Below are positions 52,907-62,276 of a stretch of DNA of 64,000 nt, one piece after another. The notes under the pieces were generated by a model, which had not been told where the DNA came from, ran no database searches, and saw nothing but the letters and a program-made list of their open reading frames with translations. The stretch comes from Arthrobacter sp. Alg241-R88 (GTDB taxonomy: Bacteria > Actinomycetota > Actinomycetes > Actinomycetales > Micrococcaceae). The stretch covers positions 96,385-160,384 of the forward strand of contig NZ_UNRG01000005.1 in assembly GCF_900537115.1 (NCBI RefSeq). The letters are read 5' to 3'. Made by a program: the position numbers and the translations under genes. The stretch's first letter is position 1; each line of letters starts with the position of its first letter.

Positions 52907-53221
52907 TCAGCGGGCCCTGAAACTGCGGAAGCTGCCTTCAGCCGGTGACAGCGAGTCCTCTACGCGCTCCACCCGGCCGGGCGTGGCATCGGAGTTCAGC
53001 CACGCACGGAGCTCGTGGATGTTCCATTGGGGCCCCTCGGCCACCAGGGCCACCGAACCGTCGGCGAGGTTCTTCACCTCACCGGTGAGGCCCAGCTCCT
53101 CCGCCTTGCCCATGGTCCAGAAGCGGAAGCCAACCCCCTGAACGACGCCGAAAACGCGGGCAGTGAGCCGCACGGCCTCAGCATCCGACGGATCGGAAGA
53201 GGAACCTTCGTGCCTGGCCAT
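52907..53221 (-). CDS. acyP: Acylphosphatase
   Basis: A 104-residue acylphosphatase hydrolysing carboxyl-phosphate bonds. The catalytic Arg lies in VFGVVQGVGFRFWT and the catalytic Asn in VKNLADGSVALVAEG, both exactly placed. The N-terminal 20 residues (MARHEGSSSDPSDAEAVRLT) are a disordered extension. ATG 53219-53221 follows GGAGG with a 4-base spacer, better than the longer frame. Convergent with the nuclease-helicase gene. A repeat-like inverted sequence (53267-53332) lies between it and the next minus-strand gene. Confidence 0.92.
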   Translation of the reverse strand: MARHEGSSSDPSDAEAVRLTARVFGVVQGVGFRFWTMGKAEELGLTGEVKNLADGSVALVAEGPQWNIHELRAWLNSDATPGRVERVEDSLSPAEGSFRSFRAR

Positions 53222-53266
53222 GGTGCCTCCCTCAGCTAGCCCACCAACTGTTTGGCGCCGTCCGAT

Positions 53267-53332
53267 CCCAACCAAGTAGCGCTAAGTGTCGGTTTGACGC
53301 TCCATAACGACACATCGCGCTACCCAGTTGGG
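53267..53332. repeat. Imperfect inverted-repeat element, REP-like
   Basis: A 66-bp element folds into one long hairpin. Paired blocks from outside in are CCCAAC/GTTGGG, GTAGCGC/GCGCTAC and GTGTCG/CGACAC, separated by symmetrical 3-bp mismatches. The loop is 16 nt. It lies between the acylphosphatase and the winged-helix/X25 gene, both on the minus strand, with no T-tract. The design of matched blocks and mismatches looks like an intergenic repeat rather than a terminator; no second copy is in this window. Confidence 0.6.
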
Positions 53333-53345
53333 CGGGCGGCGGCGC

Positions 53346-54278
53346 TTAGTTGATGGTGATGTCGCGGGTGCGGTGGTCGTAACGGATGGTGACCGTGCCG
53401 CCGTCGTGGTGCAGCTCGTGGTTGGGACCGTCGAACGTGCCGAACGCGCCGTAGTTCTCGTCCCAGGACCGGTTCAGGGCGATCTTGAAGGTGTAGTGGC
53501 CGGCCGGCAGTTCGGCGCTCTTCTTCCAGAGCTGGTCCAGGAAGTCGAACTCCATCTGCGCTTCGTCGTACTGCGGAGCCCAGTTCTCGGGTGCACCAAG
53601 GATGGTATTGAAATCGCCGGCGACGGCTACCGCTTCGGGCTGCGGGTGCGTCTCGACGTCCGGGTCCTCGAAGGAACCGACAGCAGCAGGTGCTGCGTCC
53701 TCAGTGGTCTTGGCCGGAGCCTTGCCCTTGCGCACAGCCTTTACAACGGGCTCGACGGCGTCCTCGAGCACCTTGGCTGCCTTGCCCACGGCTGCAGCGG
53801 CCTTCTTGGCAGGAGTCTTCTTCGCTGTTTTCTTGGGCTCCGTCGCGGCGGCGGTCGCCACCGGCGCCGTGGTTTCGGCGGTTGCGAAGGTCGGGCGGAC
53901 GAATCCTGCGGGAGCCGTGGGAACCGGGGTCTCGGCAGGAACGGGGGTGCCGGCGTCGAGCGCGGAGGCGAAGGACACCGGATCCGGGAACGCCACCGTG
54001 GCGCGCATGCCGTCTTCGGTGATGGTCCAACCGGAGCGGCCCTTGACCAGCCAGCCGGCCTTGACCAGCTTGGCGGTGGCTGACGTCAGCGTCTTGTGGC
54101 CGCGGGGAATGCCGCCGCTGAGCAGCTCGCGCTCGTGGTCGTTGAACGGCACCCGGGCGGTAGCCTCGGCGAGGACCTGGCCCGCGTTCAGTGCCTCACC
54201 GGACCACACGCCTTCGGTCAGGACATCCAGCACGGTCTTGAGTCGAAGGAAGGTGTTCTCTGCGGTGGACTTGGCCAT
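53346..54278 (-). CDS. Chimeric protein: winged-helix domain, H1-like Lys/Ala tail, X25 carbohydrate-like domain
   Basis: A 310-residue protein. Residues 10-95 (LRLKTVLDVLTEG, DHERELLSGGIPRGHKTLTS, KLVKAGWLVKGRSGWTITEDG) resemble an Mrr-N-like winged helix. Residues 100-145 are Pro/Ala/Thr linker. Residues 146-195 (EPKKTAKKTPAKKAAAAVGK, VVKAVRKGKAPAKTT) look like a histone-H1 tail. Residues 215-310 (VAVAGDFNTILGAPENWAP, LPAGHYTFKIALNRSWDENY, TVTIRYDHRTRDI) match the X25 domain of pullulanases. No signal peptide. It may bind DNA and a glucan such as glycogen; no function is established. ATG 54276-54278 has AAAGGGG. Confidence 0.82.
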   Translation of the reverse strand: MAKSTAENTFLRLKTVLDVLTEGVWSGEALNAGQVLAEATARVPFNDHERELLSGGIPRGHKTLTSATAKLVKAGWLVKGRSGWTITEDGMRATVAFPDPVSFASALDAGTPVPAETPVPTAPAGFVRPTFATAETTAPVATAAATEPKKTAKKTPAKKAAAAVGKAAKVLEDAVEPVVKAVRKGKAPAKTTEDAAPAAVGSFEDPDVETHPQPEAVAVAGDFNTILGAPENWAPQYDEAQMEFDFLDQLWKKSAELPAGHYTFKIALNRSWDENYGAFGTFDGPNHELHHDGGTVTIRYDHRTRDITIN

Positions 54279-54540
54279 GATTCCCCTTTTATAAAGCGAT
54301 CGGTCTTAGGCATCATGCCAACTGCCCGTTAAATCGCGCGACTTGAAATGGTTAACTCTGCGTGTCGTGACCGACTATGAAGCGGACATTCCAACAAGTG
54401 AGTCTGGAGTATCGGGTATAGGGCTGACTGCACAACCCCTGAGCGCTGGCATGAGTGCCACTCCGCACCGTCCCAGATACGCCTGCGGCACCAAGTTTAG
54501 CGGTATCAGGGCAGGGACGTTGCGTGAGACACAGCAGGCG

Positions 54541-55602
54541 TCAGTGCATTACTTCGCCGCCGTTCAATTCCTCCAGCAGCTCCGCCTTCCGCTCCTCCGA
54601 AGCGAAGGACGAATGGATGGAGTTTGCGGCAAGCCGGGCTTTGTCGAAATCAGAGAGCTCGAACACCGTTTCCAGCTGGGCGAAGTTGTCGTCCACGTAG
54701 CCGCCGAAGTAGGCGGGATCATCCGAGTTGACCGACACATTGAGCCCCGCCGCGAGCATTGCGGGCAGCGGGTGGTCGGCAAGGGTGTCCACGGCGCGCA
54801 GCCGCACGTTCGAGAGCGGGCACACCGTCAGCGGGATCCGGGCGTCAACGAGGCGCTCCACGAGGTCCGGATCGTCCATGCAGCGAATGCCGTGGTCAAT
54901 CCGCTCCACTCCGAGGATGTCCAGGGCTTCAATAATGTACGACGCCGGTCCCTCCTCGCCCGCGTGGGCGGTCAGCCGCAGGCCCGCTTCGCGCGCCTTG
55001 TCGTAAAGCCGCTCAAACTTCGACGGCGGATTGCCCACCTCCGCCGAGTCCAGCCCGATCGCACCAATGGGGGCATTCATGGCCAACAGTTCGCCCAAGA
55101 CTTCCAGCGCTGACTCCTCCGGGAGGTCCCGCAGGAAGGCGGCGATCAGCAGGGTGGAGATTCCGAAGTCCTCCTCGGACGTCGCCAGCACCGATGCGAC
55201 GCCGTTGACGCAGGTTTTCAACGGGATACCGCGGGAGAGGTGGGCCTGGGGGTCCATCATTATTTCGGCATGCCGCACGCCGGCAGCAGCGGCCCGCTCA
55301 AGGTAGGCGTAGGTCATGTCCGCGAAGTCTTCCTCCGTCTGCAGTACCGCCATGTTGGCGTAATACAGGTCAAGGAACGACTGCAGGTCCGTGAACTCGT
55401 ACTTTTCGCGAAGTTCGTCCAGCCCGCTGTAGGGCAACACGATGCCATTCCGCTCCGCCAACGCGAAGATCAACTCCGGCTGGAGCGTCCCCTCAATGTG
55501 GAGGTGCAGTTCCGCCACCGGAAGGAGCCTGCCAGGGACCTCAGGCTCAATTGCAACGGGTTCGGTTTCAGGCGCGGCTGTACCGGCCGCAAAGTTTTCC
55601 AT
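54541..55602 (-). CDS. Adenine/adenosine deaminase, adenine-deaminase-type motifs
   Basis: A 353-residue amidohydrolase barrel. The zinc and catalytic residues are in [44 protein letters not shown] and [12 protein letters not shown]. The HIEGT and DDPAYFGGY variants, rather than HLDG, are those of adenine aminohydrolases (yeast Aah1, Pseudomonas), so adenine to hypoxanthine is the better prediction than adenosine to inosine. The first 27 residues are an Ala/Glu-rich extension. ATG 55600-55602 has a weak ribosome site. Divergent from the UvrA2 gene across a 48-bp promoter gap. Confidence 0.85.
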   Translation of the reverse strand: MENFAAGTAAPETEPVAIEPEVPGRLLPVAELHLHIEGTLQPELIFALAERNGIVLPYSGLDELREKYEFTDLQSFLDLYYANMAVLQTEEDFADMTYAYLERAAAAGVRHAEIMMDPQAHLSRGIPLKTCVNGVASVLATSEEDFGISTLLIAAFLRDLPEESALEVLGELLAMNAPIGAIGLDSAEVGNPPSKFERLYDKAREAGLRLTAHAGEEGPASYIIEALDILGVERIDHGIRCMDDPDLVERLVDARIPLTVCPLSNVRLRAVDTLADHPLPAMLAAGLNVSVNSDDPAYFGGYVDDNFAQLETVFELSDFDKARLAANSIHSSFASEERKAELLEELNGGEVMH

Positions 55603-55650
55603 CCGGTCAGGATAATGCCCTGCACCGGATTCGCCACTAGAGTCGAATCA

Positions 55651-58227
55651 ATGCAGAACACCCAGCACGCTGATGACCTGCAGTATCCGCCTCCCGCCCA
55701 CGCAACCGACGGCTTTGTCCGGGTGCGCGGAGCCCGCGAGAACAATCTCCGCAACGTGGACGTTGATGTTCCCCGCGATGCAATCGTGGCGTTCACCGGG
55801 GTATCCGGCTCCGGGAAGTCATCGCTTGCTTTCGGCACGATTTACGCAGAGGCCCAGCGCCGCTACTTCGAGTCCGTTGCGCCGTACGCCCGCCGCCTCA
55901 TCCAGCAGGGGCACAATCCCAAAGTGGAGCTGATCAGCGGACTGCCGCCCGCCGTCGCGCTTCAACAGCGCCGCGGCGCACCCAGCAGCCGGTCCACGGT
56001 GGGTACGGTCACGACGCTCTCCAACTCCCTGCGGATGCTCTTTTCCCGCGCGGGCACGTACCCGGCCGGCAGCACGCAGCTGGACTCGGACGCTTTCTCT
56101 CCCAACACAGCCGCCGGGGCGTGCCGGGAATGCCACGGCCTGGGGATAGCCCACACCGTCACTGAATCCTCGCTGGTCCCGGACCCGTCATTGAGCATCC
56201 GTGATGGCGCCATCGCTGCCTGGCCTGGCGCGTGGCAGGGAAAGAACCTGCGGGACATCCTGGCGCACCTGGGTTACGACGTCGACGTCCCGTGGCGCAA
56301 GCTGCCGAAGAAACACCGCGACTGGATCCTTTTCACCGAGGAACAGCCCGTGGTGGAGGTGACTCCCCAGCGCGACCGCGTGGCCAAACCGTACAAGGGG
56401 CGCTTCTGGAGTGCCAGGAGCTACGTCCTCCATACGCTGGCCGATTCGCAGAGCGCCGCCATGCGGGAGCGGGTGCTGGCGTTTATGGAGTCCGGGCCGT
56501 GCCCGCTCTGTTCAGGCACGGGGCTGACACCGGAGGCCTTGGCTGTGACGTTTGCCGGCAGGACAATTGCGGAACTCAACCGCCTCCCCATGGCGGACCT
56601 TGCGGAGATCGTCCGCCCCACGTCGGAGTTGCACGACGCCGGCACGGCCTCACGCACGCACGTTTCCGGTGAGTCGAACGAGGTCGCGGTAGCGATTACC
56701 CGGGACCTGCTCCAGCGCATCACCGTCCTGCTGGACCTCGGGCTCGGCTACCTCGCTCTGGGCCGGCCCACGCCCACCCTGTCACCGGGTGAGATGCAGC
56801 GGCTGCGCATCGCCACCCAATTGCGCTCCGGCCTCTTCGGTGTCATCTACGTGCTGGATGAACCATCCGCTGGACTCCATCCGGCCGACGCCGAACCCCT
56901 CCTGGACGTCCTGGAGCAACTGAAGGCATCCGGCAACTCGGTGTTCGTGGTGGAGCACAACATGGACGTGGTCCGCCGGGCCGACTGGCTGGTGGACGTG
57001 GGCCCGCGGGCCGGTGAAGGCGGCGGCGAGGTGCTCTACAGCGGGCCTGTGGACGGGCTGGCCAGCATCGAGGCCTCCGTCACCAGGCCATTCTTGTTTG
57101 GCGAAGCCATGCCGCAAGTGCCCGGCACTGTTCGCAAGGACCAGACACGGGAACCGGCTGGATGGCTTCAGCTGACGGACGTCAGCCGGCACAACCTGCG
57201 GGGACTGAATGCCCGTTTTCCCCTCGGTGTCCTGACTGCCGTGACCGGAGTTTCAGGCTCGGGAAAGTCCACCCTTGTCAGCCGGGTGCTTGGCGAGGTG
57301 GTTGGTGCCGGCGTCAAATCGTCTGTTGAGCTCGAGGAGTCCCCGGAGCCCCTGGCGCTGGGTGGCGTCATGGGAAGCGACCACATCGACCGCCTGGTGA
57401 CCGTGGACCAGAAACCCATCGGGCGGACGCCGCGCTCCAACCTGGCTACCTACACGGGACTTTTTGACGCTGTCCGCAAAGAATTTGCTGCCACCGAACA
57501 GGCTAAGCTCCGCGGTTTCAGCGCGGGCAGGTTTTCATTCAACGTGGCCGGCGGGCGCTGTGAGACCTGCCAGGGCGAGGGCTTCGTCGCAGTGGAGCTG
57601 CTCTTCCTTCCAGGCAGTTACGGCCCATGCCCCGAATGTGCCGGTTCCCGCTACAACCCGGAAACGCTCGAGGTGGAGTACCGGGGCAAGAACGTGGCGG
57701 ACGTGCTGGCCATGACGGTGGACCTCGCCGCGGAGTTCCTGGCCCACGTCCCTGCGGCCGCGCGGAGTTTGAAGAGCCTGCAGGACGTGGGGCTCGGCTA
57801 TCTCCGGCTCGGGCAGCCGGCGACGGAGCTCTCCGGCGGAGAGGCGCAGCGCATCAAACTGGCCACTGAACTTCAGCGGGCGCAGCGGGGGCACACCCTG
57901 TACCTCCTGGATGAGCCCACCACCGGCCTGCACCCCGCCGACGTGGAATTGCTGATGGTTCAGCTCCACGGACTCGTAGACGCCGGAAACTCGGTGGTGG
58001 TTGTTGAGCACGAAATGGCAGTGGTGGCCGGTGCGGACTGGGTAATCGATCTGGGGCCTTCGGGCGGGGACAAAGGCGGGCAGGTCATGGCAACCGGAAC
58101 ACCCGCCGTCGTCGCGCAGTCTCAAAAAAGCCGCACAGCCCCGTATCTGGCCGCGGCCCTCGGTCAGGAAAGCACCAGCCAACGTCCAGAAAAATCTCGA
58201 TTTGATAACGGCCGGTTGATGTCCTAG
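55651..58227 (+). CDS. UvrA2-type excinuclease ABC subunit A paralogue
   Basis: An 858-residue tandem ABC protein. ATP loops [13 protein letters not shown] (near 50) and [13 protein letters not shown], zinc cysteine sets ([34 protein letters not shown]), and signatures [13 protein letters not shown] in the first half and [13 protein letters not shown] in the second are present. It is shorter than housekeeping UvrA (about 950), in keeping with UvrA2 proteins that lack the UvrB-binding domain; these confer drug or damage tolerance in some actinobacteria. The first signature has Pro for Gly. The ATG at 55651 opens the family sequence. A true UvrA should exist elsewhere. Confidence 0.9.
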   Translation: MQNTQHADDLQYPPPAHATDGFVRVRGARENNLRNVDVDVPRDAIVAFTGVSGSGKSSLAFGTIYAEAQRRYFESVAPYARRLIQQGHNPKVELISGLPPAVALQQRRGAPSSRSTVGTVTTLSNSLRMLFSRAGTYPAGSTQLDSDAFSPNTAAGACRECHGLGIAHTVTESSLVPDPSLSIRDGAIAAWPGAWQGKNLRDILAHLGYDVDVPWRKLPKKHRDWILFTEEQPVVEVTPQRDRVAKPYKGRFWSARSYVLHTLADSQSAAMRERVLAFMESGPCPLCSGTGLTPEALAVTFAGRTIAELNRLPMADLAEIVRPTSELHDAGTASRTHVSGESNEVAVAITRDLLQRITVLLDLGLGYLALGRPTPTLSPGEMQRLRIATQLRSGLFGVIYVLDEPSAGLHPADAEPLLDVLEQLKASGNSVFVVEHNMDVVRRADWLVDVGPRAGEGGGEVLYSGPVDGLASIEASVTRPFLFGEAMPQVPGTVRKDQTREPAGWLQLTDVSRHNLRGLNARFPLGVLTAVTGVSGSGKSTLVSRVLGEVVGAGVKSSVELEESPEPLALGGVMGSDHIDRLVTVDQKPIGRTPRSNLATYTGLFDAVRKEFAATEQAKLRGFSAGRFSFNVAGGRCETCQGEGFVAVELLFLPGSYGPCPECAGSRYNPETLEVEYRGKNVADVLAMTVDLAAEFLAHVPAAARSLKSLQDVGLGYLRLGQPATELSGGEAQRIKLATELQRAQRGHTLYLLDEPTTGLHPADVELLMVQLHGLVDAGNSVVVVEHEMAVVAGADWVIDLGPSGGDKGGQVMATGTPAVVAQSQKSRTAPYLAAALGQESTSQRPEKSRFDNGRLMS

Positions 58228-58349
58228 CGTGAAGTGCAAGCCCACGAGTGTGGGCGCATGAATGCCCGGTGCTGCCTCCACCAGAACTGCCCAGCTGGCA
58301 GCCACCGAACTTGACCTCTATTTGTCAGGGGTGGGCAGTGGCGCGATGA

Positions 58350-59039
<690 letters not shown>

Positions 59040-59117
59040 GCGACGGCACGTTAGTGCCCGGGTCCCGCACCGGGCTCCCTAATCGGTCGGCGATAGACAA
59101 ATTCCGTTGACCAAAGA

Positions 59118-59158
59118 ACGACGCCGGCACGCCCCCACAAGGGGCGGGCCGGCGTCGT
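59118..59158 (+). terminator. Rho-independent terminator after Rpf-like gene
   Basis: An 18-bp stem with a single A-G mismatch (59118-59135 paired with 59141-59158) around a 5-nt loop is followed by ACTTTTTG. It lies 79 bp after the Rpf-like stop and before the convergent membrane protein gene. Confidence 0.88.
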
Positions 59159-59185
59159 ACTTTTTGAGTGGTGTAGCCGGAAGCC

Positions 59186-59776
59186 TTAACTGACCACGGG
59201 CAGTTCGCGGACGATCCGGACCTTCCAGGCAGAGTCGTCGGTGGTGTCCAGGAGGGCAACGGTGCCGTGGGCCAGATTGAGGGCGACGCGCTTGGCGGCC
59301 AGGAGCTCCAGGTAGAGGTGCTCATTCATGCGGCTGGGGGTGTCGATCATGTACTTCACGGCGTCGCGGACCTTGCGGTAGTTTGCGCTGCGTTCGCGGT
59401 GCAGGTGCAGCTCCAGCGCCGACTGCTGCTTGAGCCGGGGCTCGTGGCGGTTCAGCCAGGTGACTGCGGCGTGAACGCCGACGACGAGGGTGAGCGAGAC
59501 GGCATAAATCCACCATCCGCTGGAGAGCAGGAAGATCGGCAGATTGGCAATGGCAACGATCGCGATGACAACGCGCGCGGCTGCGATGCGGCGCATGGTG
59601 GTGGCGACGGCGGCCATGCCGGCGCGGAAGCCGTGCTGCTCCTTGCGCGCGGCCTCAGGGTCAAGGGTAAATTCATCGAGGACCAGGATGCCCTTTAGTT
59701 CCGGACTCAGCATCTGCCCGTAGCGGGGCACGAAGGAGTGGGCGTTTCCGGTGGTTTTTTCAACTGAAGATGTCAT
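59186..59776 (-). CDS. Hypothetical two-helix membrane protein (196 aa)
   Basis: A 196-residue protein of unknown function. The N-terminal 60 residues are hydrophilic (SFVPRYGQMLSPELKGILVLDEF). Two adjacent transmembrane helices follow (VVIAIVAIANLPIFLLSSG and WIYAVSLTLVVGVHAAVTWL). The last 90 residues are a charged helical region (SALELHLHRERSANYRKVRD, YLELLAAKRVALNLAHGTVALL) that could be a coiled coil in the cytoplasm. ATG 59774-59776 follows GGAAG at eight bases. Convergent with the Rpf-like gene. Confidence 0.7.
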   Translation of the reverse strand: MTSSVEKTTGNAHSFVPRYGQMLSPELKGILVLDEFTLDPEAARKEQHGFRAGMAAVATTMRRIAAARVVIAIVAIANLPIFLLSSGWWIYAVSLTLVVGVHAAVTWLNRHEPRLKQQSALELHLHRERSANYRKVRDAVKYMIDTPSRMNEHLYLELLAAKRVALNLAHGTVALLDTTDDSAWKVRIVRELPVVS

Positions 59777-59932
59777 GAGAAGGCTTCCAAAAGGCTGGGG
59801 TGGTTGCGGTGATCTTAGTGGTTCCGTGCATCCGGTGTATGTATAGGTCCACGATGTGAACACTTTAGTGCCGGGTCTGTGGCGCCGGGCACTGCAATTG
59901 GCACATTGGCCCGCTGCCGTCAGACTGAAGGG

Positions 59933-60847
59933 ATGCAAACTTTCCTCCCGTACCCCGATTTCCAGCAGAGCGCCGCCGCCTTGGACACTGCCCGGCTCGG
60001 CAAGCAGCGCGTCGAGGCGCTGCAGACGCTCCGGTCCCTGGTGATTCCCGGATACGGCTGGCAGACCCACCCGGCGATCCGGATGTGGATGGGCTACGTG
60101 CCCGCACTGACCATGTACGGGCTGGCGATGGTGGACGAGTGGACCAAGCGCGGGCACCCCGACAAGACCCGCGAGAACATTATCGAGTTCGCCCCGCAGG
60201 CCGCCCACCCGGACTACGCCTCGAAGATTCCTATGCCGCCGTGGCTTGGAGATCCGGACTTCCACCTCAGCCACCGCTCCAAGCTGGTGCGCAAGGAACC
60301 CAAGTTCTACAGCTCCGTCTTTACCGATGCGGTACCGGACATGGACTACCTCTGGCCTGAACCCAAGCACGAGTTCCTGCCTCATGAACCCGAGGGTGAC
60401 ATTCTCTGGATCCTCCGTTCGCCGCATGCCGACGTCGATCCCCACACGTTGAACACCGTGGCCCTGCCGCCCGTGCATGGGTTTACCGCTGCCGTGGCTG
60501 CTGACTCCGATGACGATTACACCCCGGTGTACATCGAGGACGGATCCCGCCGCCCGTCGAAGCAGCCCCGGAAGGCCCCGCCGAAGCAACTGGTGAAGAA
60601 GCCCACCCGCAAGCGCCTGGCGCAGGAGGAGGCCTTCTCCACGCTGCCCGGGAAGACGCCCGTGGCCGTCCCCTTCGAACACGGTGCCAAGTTTGCCGTG
60701 GGACAGGTGGTGGGCCGGCCCATCACGCTCGACGACGGTAGGTTCGGGCGGAACTTCACTGTCACGGAGATCATTGACCGGTCCGCTTTCGCCTATCCGG
60801 CACTCCTGCAGGACCCGCGCGTGTTCTTCCCGGTGGAGGCACCGTAA
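59933..60847 (+). CDS. MSMEG_6728-family protein, pyrimidine-dimer-glycosylase-like
   Basis: A 304-residue protein. MQTFLPYPDFQQSAAALDTARLGKQRVEALQTLRSLV, YGWQTHPAIRMWMGY and HPDYASKIPMPPWLGD match the MSMEG_6728 family, which resembles T4 endonuclease V-type pyrimidine-dimer glycosylases; a role in UV damage repair is therefore possible but not shown. The C-terminal part is Lys/Pro-rich (SKQPRKAPPKQLVKKPTRKR, near 205-225) followed by a small beta domain. The start is the ATG that opens the homology, with a ribosome site lying very close. It is 3 bp from the next gene. Confidence 0.82.
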   Translation: MQTFLPYPDFQQSAAALDTARLGKQRVEALQTLRSLVIPGYGWQTHPAIRMWMGYVPALTMYGLAMVDEWTKRGHPDKTRENIIEFAPQAAHPDYASKIPMPPWLGDPDFHLSHRSKLVRKEPKFYSSVFTDAVPDMDYLWPEPKHEFLPHEPEGDILWILRSPHADVDPHTLNTVALPPVHGFTAAVAADSDDDYTPVYIEDGSRRPSKQPRKAPPKQLVKKPTRKRLAQEEAFSTLPGKTPVAVPFEHGAKFAVGQVVGRPITLDDGRFGRNFTVTEIIDRSAFAYPALLQDPRVFFPVEAP

Positions 60848-60850
60848 AGC

Positions 60851-61711
60851 ATGACAATCCTCCTGGCCGGCTGCGGCGATCTCGGAACGGAAGCAGGACT
60901 GCGGTTCGCGGCCCAAGGACACCGTGTGGTTGGCTGGCGCCGCTCGCCCCAGAAACTGCCGGCGGCGATCGAAGGTGCGGCGGCTGACCTGAGCGCAGCC
61001 GACCTGCCGCCGGTCCCGGCCGACACCACCGCCGTCGTGATAGCCGTAGCTGCCGACTCACCAACGCAGGAGGCCTACCGGTCCGCGTACGTGCAGGGCG
61101 TCGCCAACGTCCTTGATGCGTTGGAGCGCGACGGCGTGACGCCGGAGCGGGTGCTCTTCGTCTCCTCTACCGCTGTTTATGGCGACGCGGGCGGTGGCTG
61201 GGTTGATGAGGGCACGACGGCGGTTCCCGGCGGCTTCTCCGGGCGGGTCCTTCTGGAGGCCGAGGAACTCCTGCAGGCCAGGTTTGCTGGGACAGGAACC
61301 GAGGCGGTCGCGCTCCGCCTGGGTGGCATCTACGGCCCCGGCAGGACTCGGTTGATCGACCAGGTCCGCAGCGGTTCAGCAATCATCCCGGAAGACCTCC
61401 GCTACACAAACCGCATCCATCGCGACGACGCTGCTGCTGCCATCGTCCATCTGGCCACTCTGCCTACAGCGCCGGAACCCGTTTACATCGGCGTGGACGA
61501 CGACCCCGCCGATCTCGGCGCCGTACTCCGCTTTCTTGCCGCAGAGATGGGTTTGGTTGAGCCTCCCGTTGGGATTGCGGGCCCGGCCCGCGGGGGCAAC
61601 AAGCGCTGCCGCAACGCTCTCCTTCACAGCACTGGTTTCGAGTTCGTCTTTCCGTCGTTCCGCGAGGGCTATCGGGACATTCTCGCCGGCAACGGGGTCC
61701 GGCACCCATAG
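60851..61711 (+). CDS. NAD(P)-dependent epimerase/dehydratase family protein
   Basis: A 286-residue extended-SDR protein. MTILLAGCGDLGTEAGLRFAAQGHRVVGWRRS gives the GxGxxG nucleotide site. RVLFVSSTAVYGDAGGGWVDE is the usual active-site block, and ALRLGGIYGPGRTRLIDQV, NRIHRDDAAAAIVHLA and GGNKRCRNALL follow as in YeeZ-type proteins. The conserved catalytic Tyr/Lys pair is not evident, so enzymatic activity is uncertain. It begins 3 bp after the MSMEG_6728-like gene, so the two are cotranscribed. Confidence 0.88.
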   Translation: MTILLAGCGDLGTEAGLRFAAQGHRVVGWRRSPQKLPAAIEGAAADLSAADLPPVPADTTAVVIAVAADSPTQEAYRSAYVQGVANVLDALERDGVTPERVLFVSSTAVYGDAGGGWVDEGTTAVPGGFSGRVLLEAEELLQARFAGTGTEAVALRLGGIYGPGRTRLIDQVRSGSAIIPEDLRYTNRIHRDDAAAAIVHLATLPTAPEPVYIGVDDDPADLGAVLRFLAAEMGLVEPPVGIAGPARGGNKRCRNALLHSTGFEFVFPSFREGYRDILAGNGVRHP

Positions 61712-61798
61712 CTCAAAGCCCCTCCCCCGGCCTGCCAGCGCTTAGGCTGTCCCCTGGACGGCAGCAACTTTGACCCGACGCGCGTGAGGAAGGCAGCT

Positions 61799-62191
61799 TT
61801 GGATCTTCGGCACATCATTGAGACAGTCGGAGAGTTCGTCGACTTTGCCGGGGTGGCTGTTATGGTCATCGGTGCCCTGGTTTCCATTCCTCTGGCACTC
61901 CGCGGGCACCAGCCTCGTAACCTGCCCGCTGGGGCTGAAAACCTCAGCGTTTACCGCCTCTACCGACAGCTGCTAGGCAGGTCCATCCTGCTGGGCCTCG
62001 AACTCCTGGTCGCCGCCGACATCATTCGCACCGTGGCTGTCACTCCGACGTTCGAAAGCGTCGGGGTTCTGGCCATCATCGTGCTGATCCGGACCTTCCT
62101 CAGCTTCTCGTTGGAGCTGGAAATTACGGGCCGGTGGCCGTGGCAAAAGGAGCCACGCGCCTCGGATTCCGCGGAAGCCCCGGGGCGCTGA
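61799..62191 (+). CDS. DUF1622 membrane protein
   Basis: A 130-residue protein with three hydrophobic helices: FVDFAGVAVMVIGALVSIPLAL, ILLGLELLVAADIIRTVAV and VLAIIVLIRTFLSFSLELEI, the DUF1622 pattern (QLLGRSILLGLELLVAADII is typical). Function unknown. The start is taken as TTG at 61799 because AGGAAGG lies five bases before it; a GTG at 61784 lacks such a site and would add five residues. It follows the epimerase gene by 87 bp. Confidence 0.82.
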   Translation: MDLRHIIETVGEFVDFAGVAVMVIGALVSIPLALRGHQPRNLPAGAENLSVYRLYRQLLGRSILLGLELLVAADIIRTVAVTPTFESVGVLAIIVLIRTFLSFSLELEITGRWPWQKEPRASDSAEAPGR

Positions 62192-62276
62192 TTTCTTCAC
62201 CGCGGCCTCAATGTAGGTTTTCCACATAGCCGCTCCTGGAGGCGCTTCTGTCAGTGGTCTTTGGCAGAGTTGTCCT

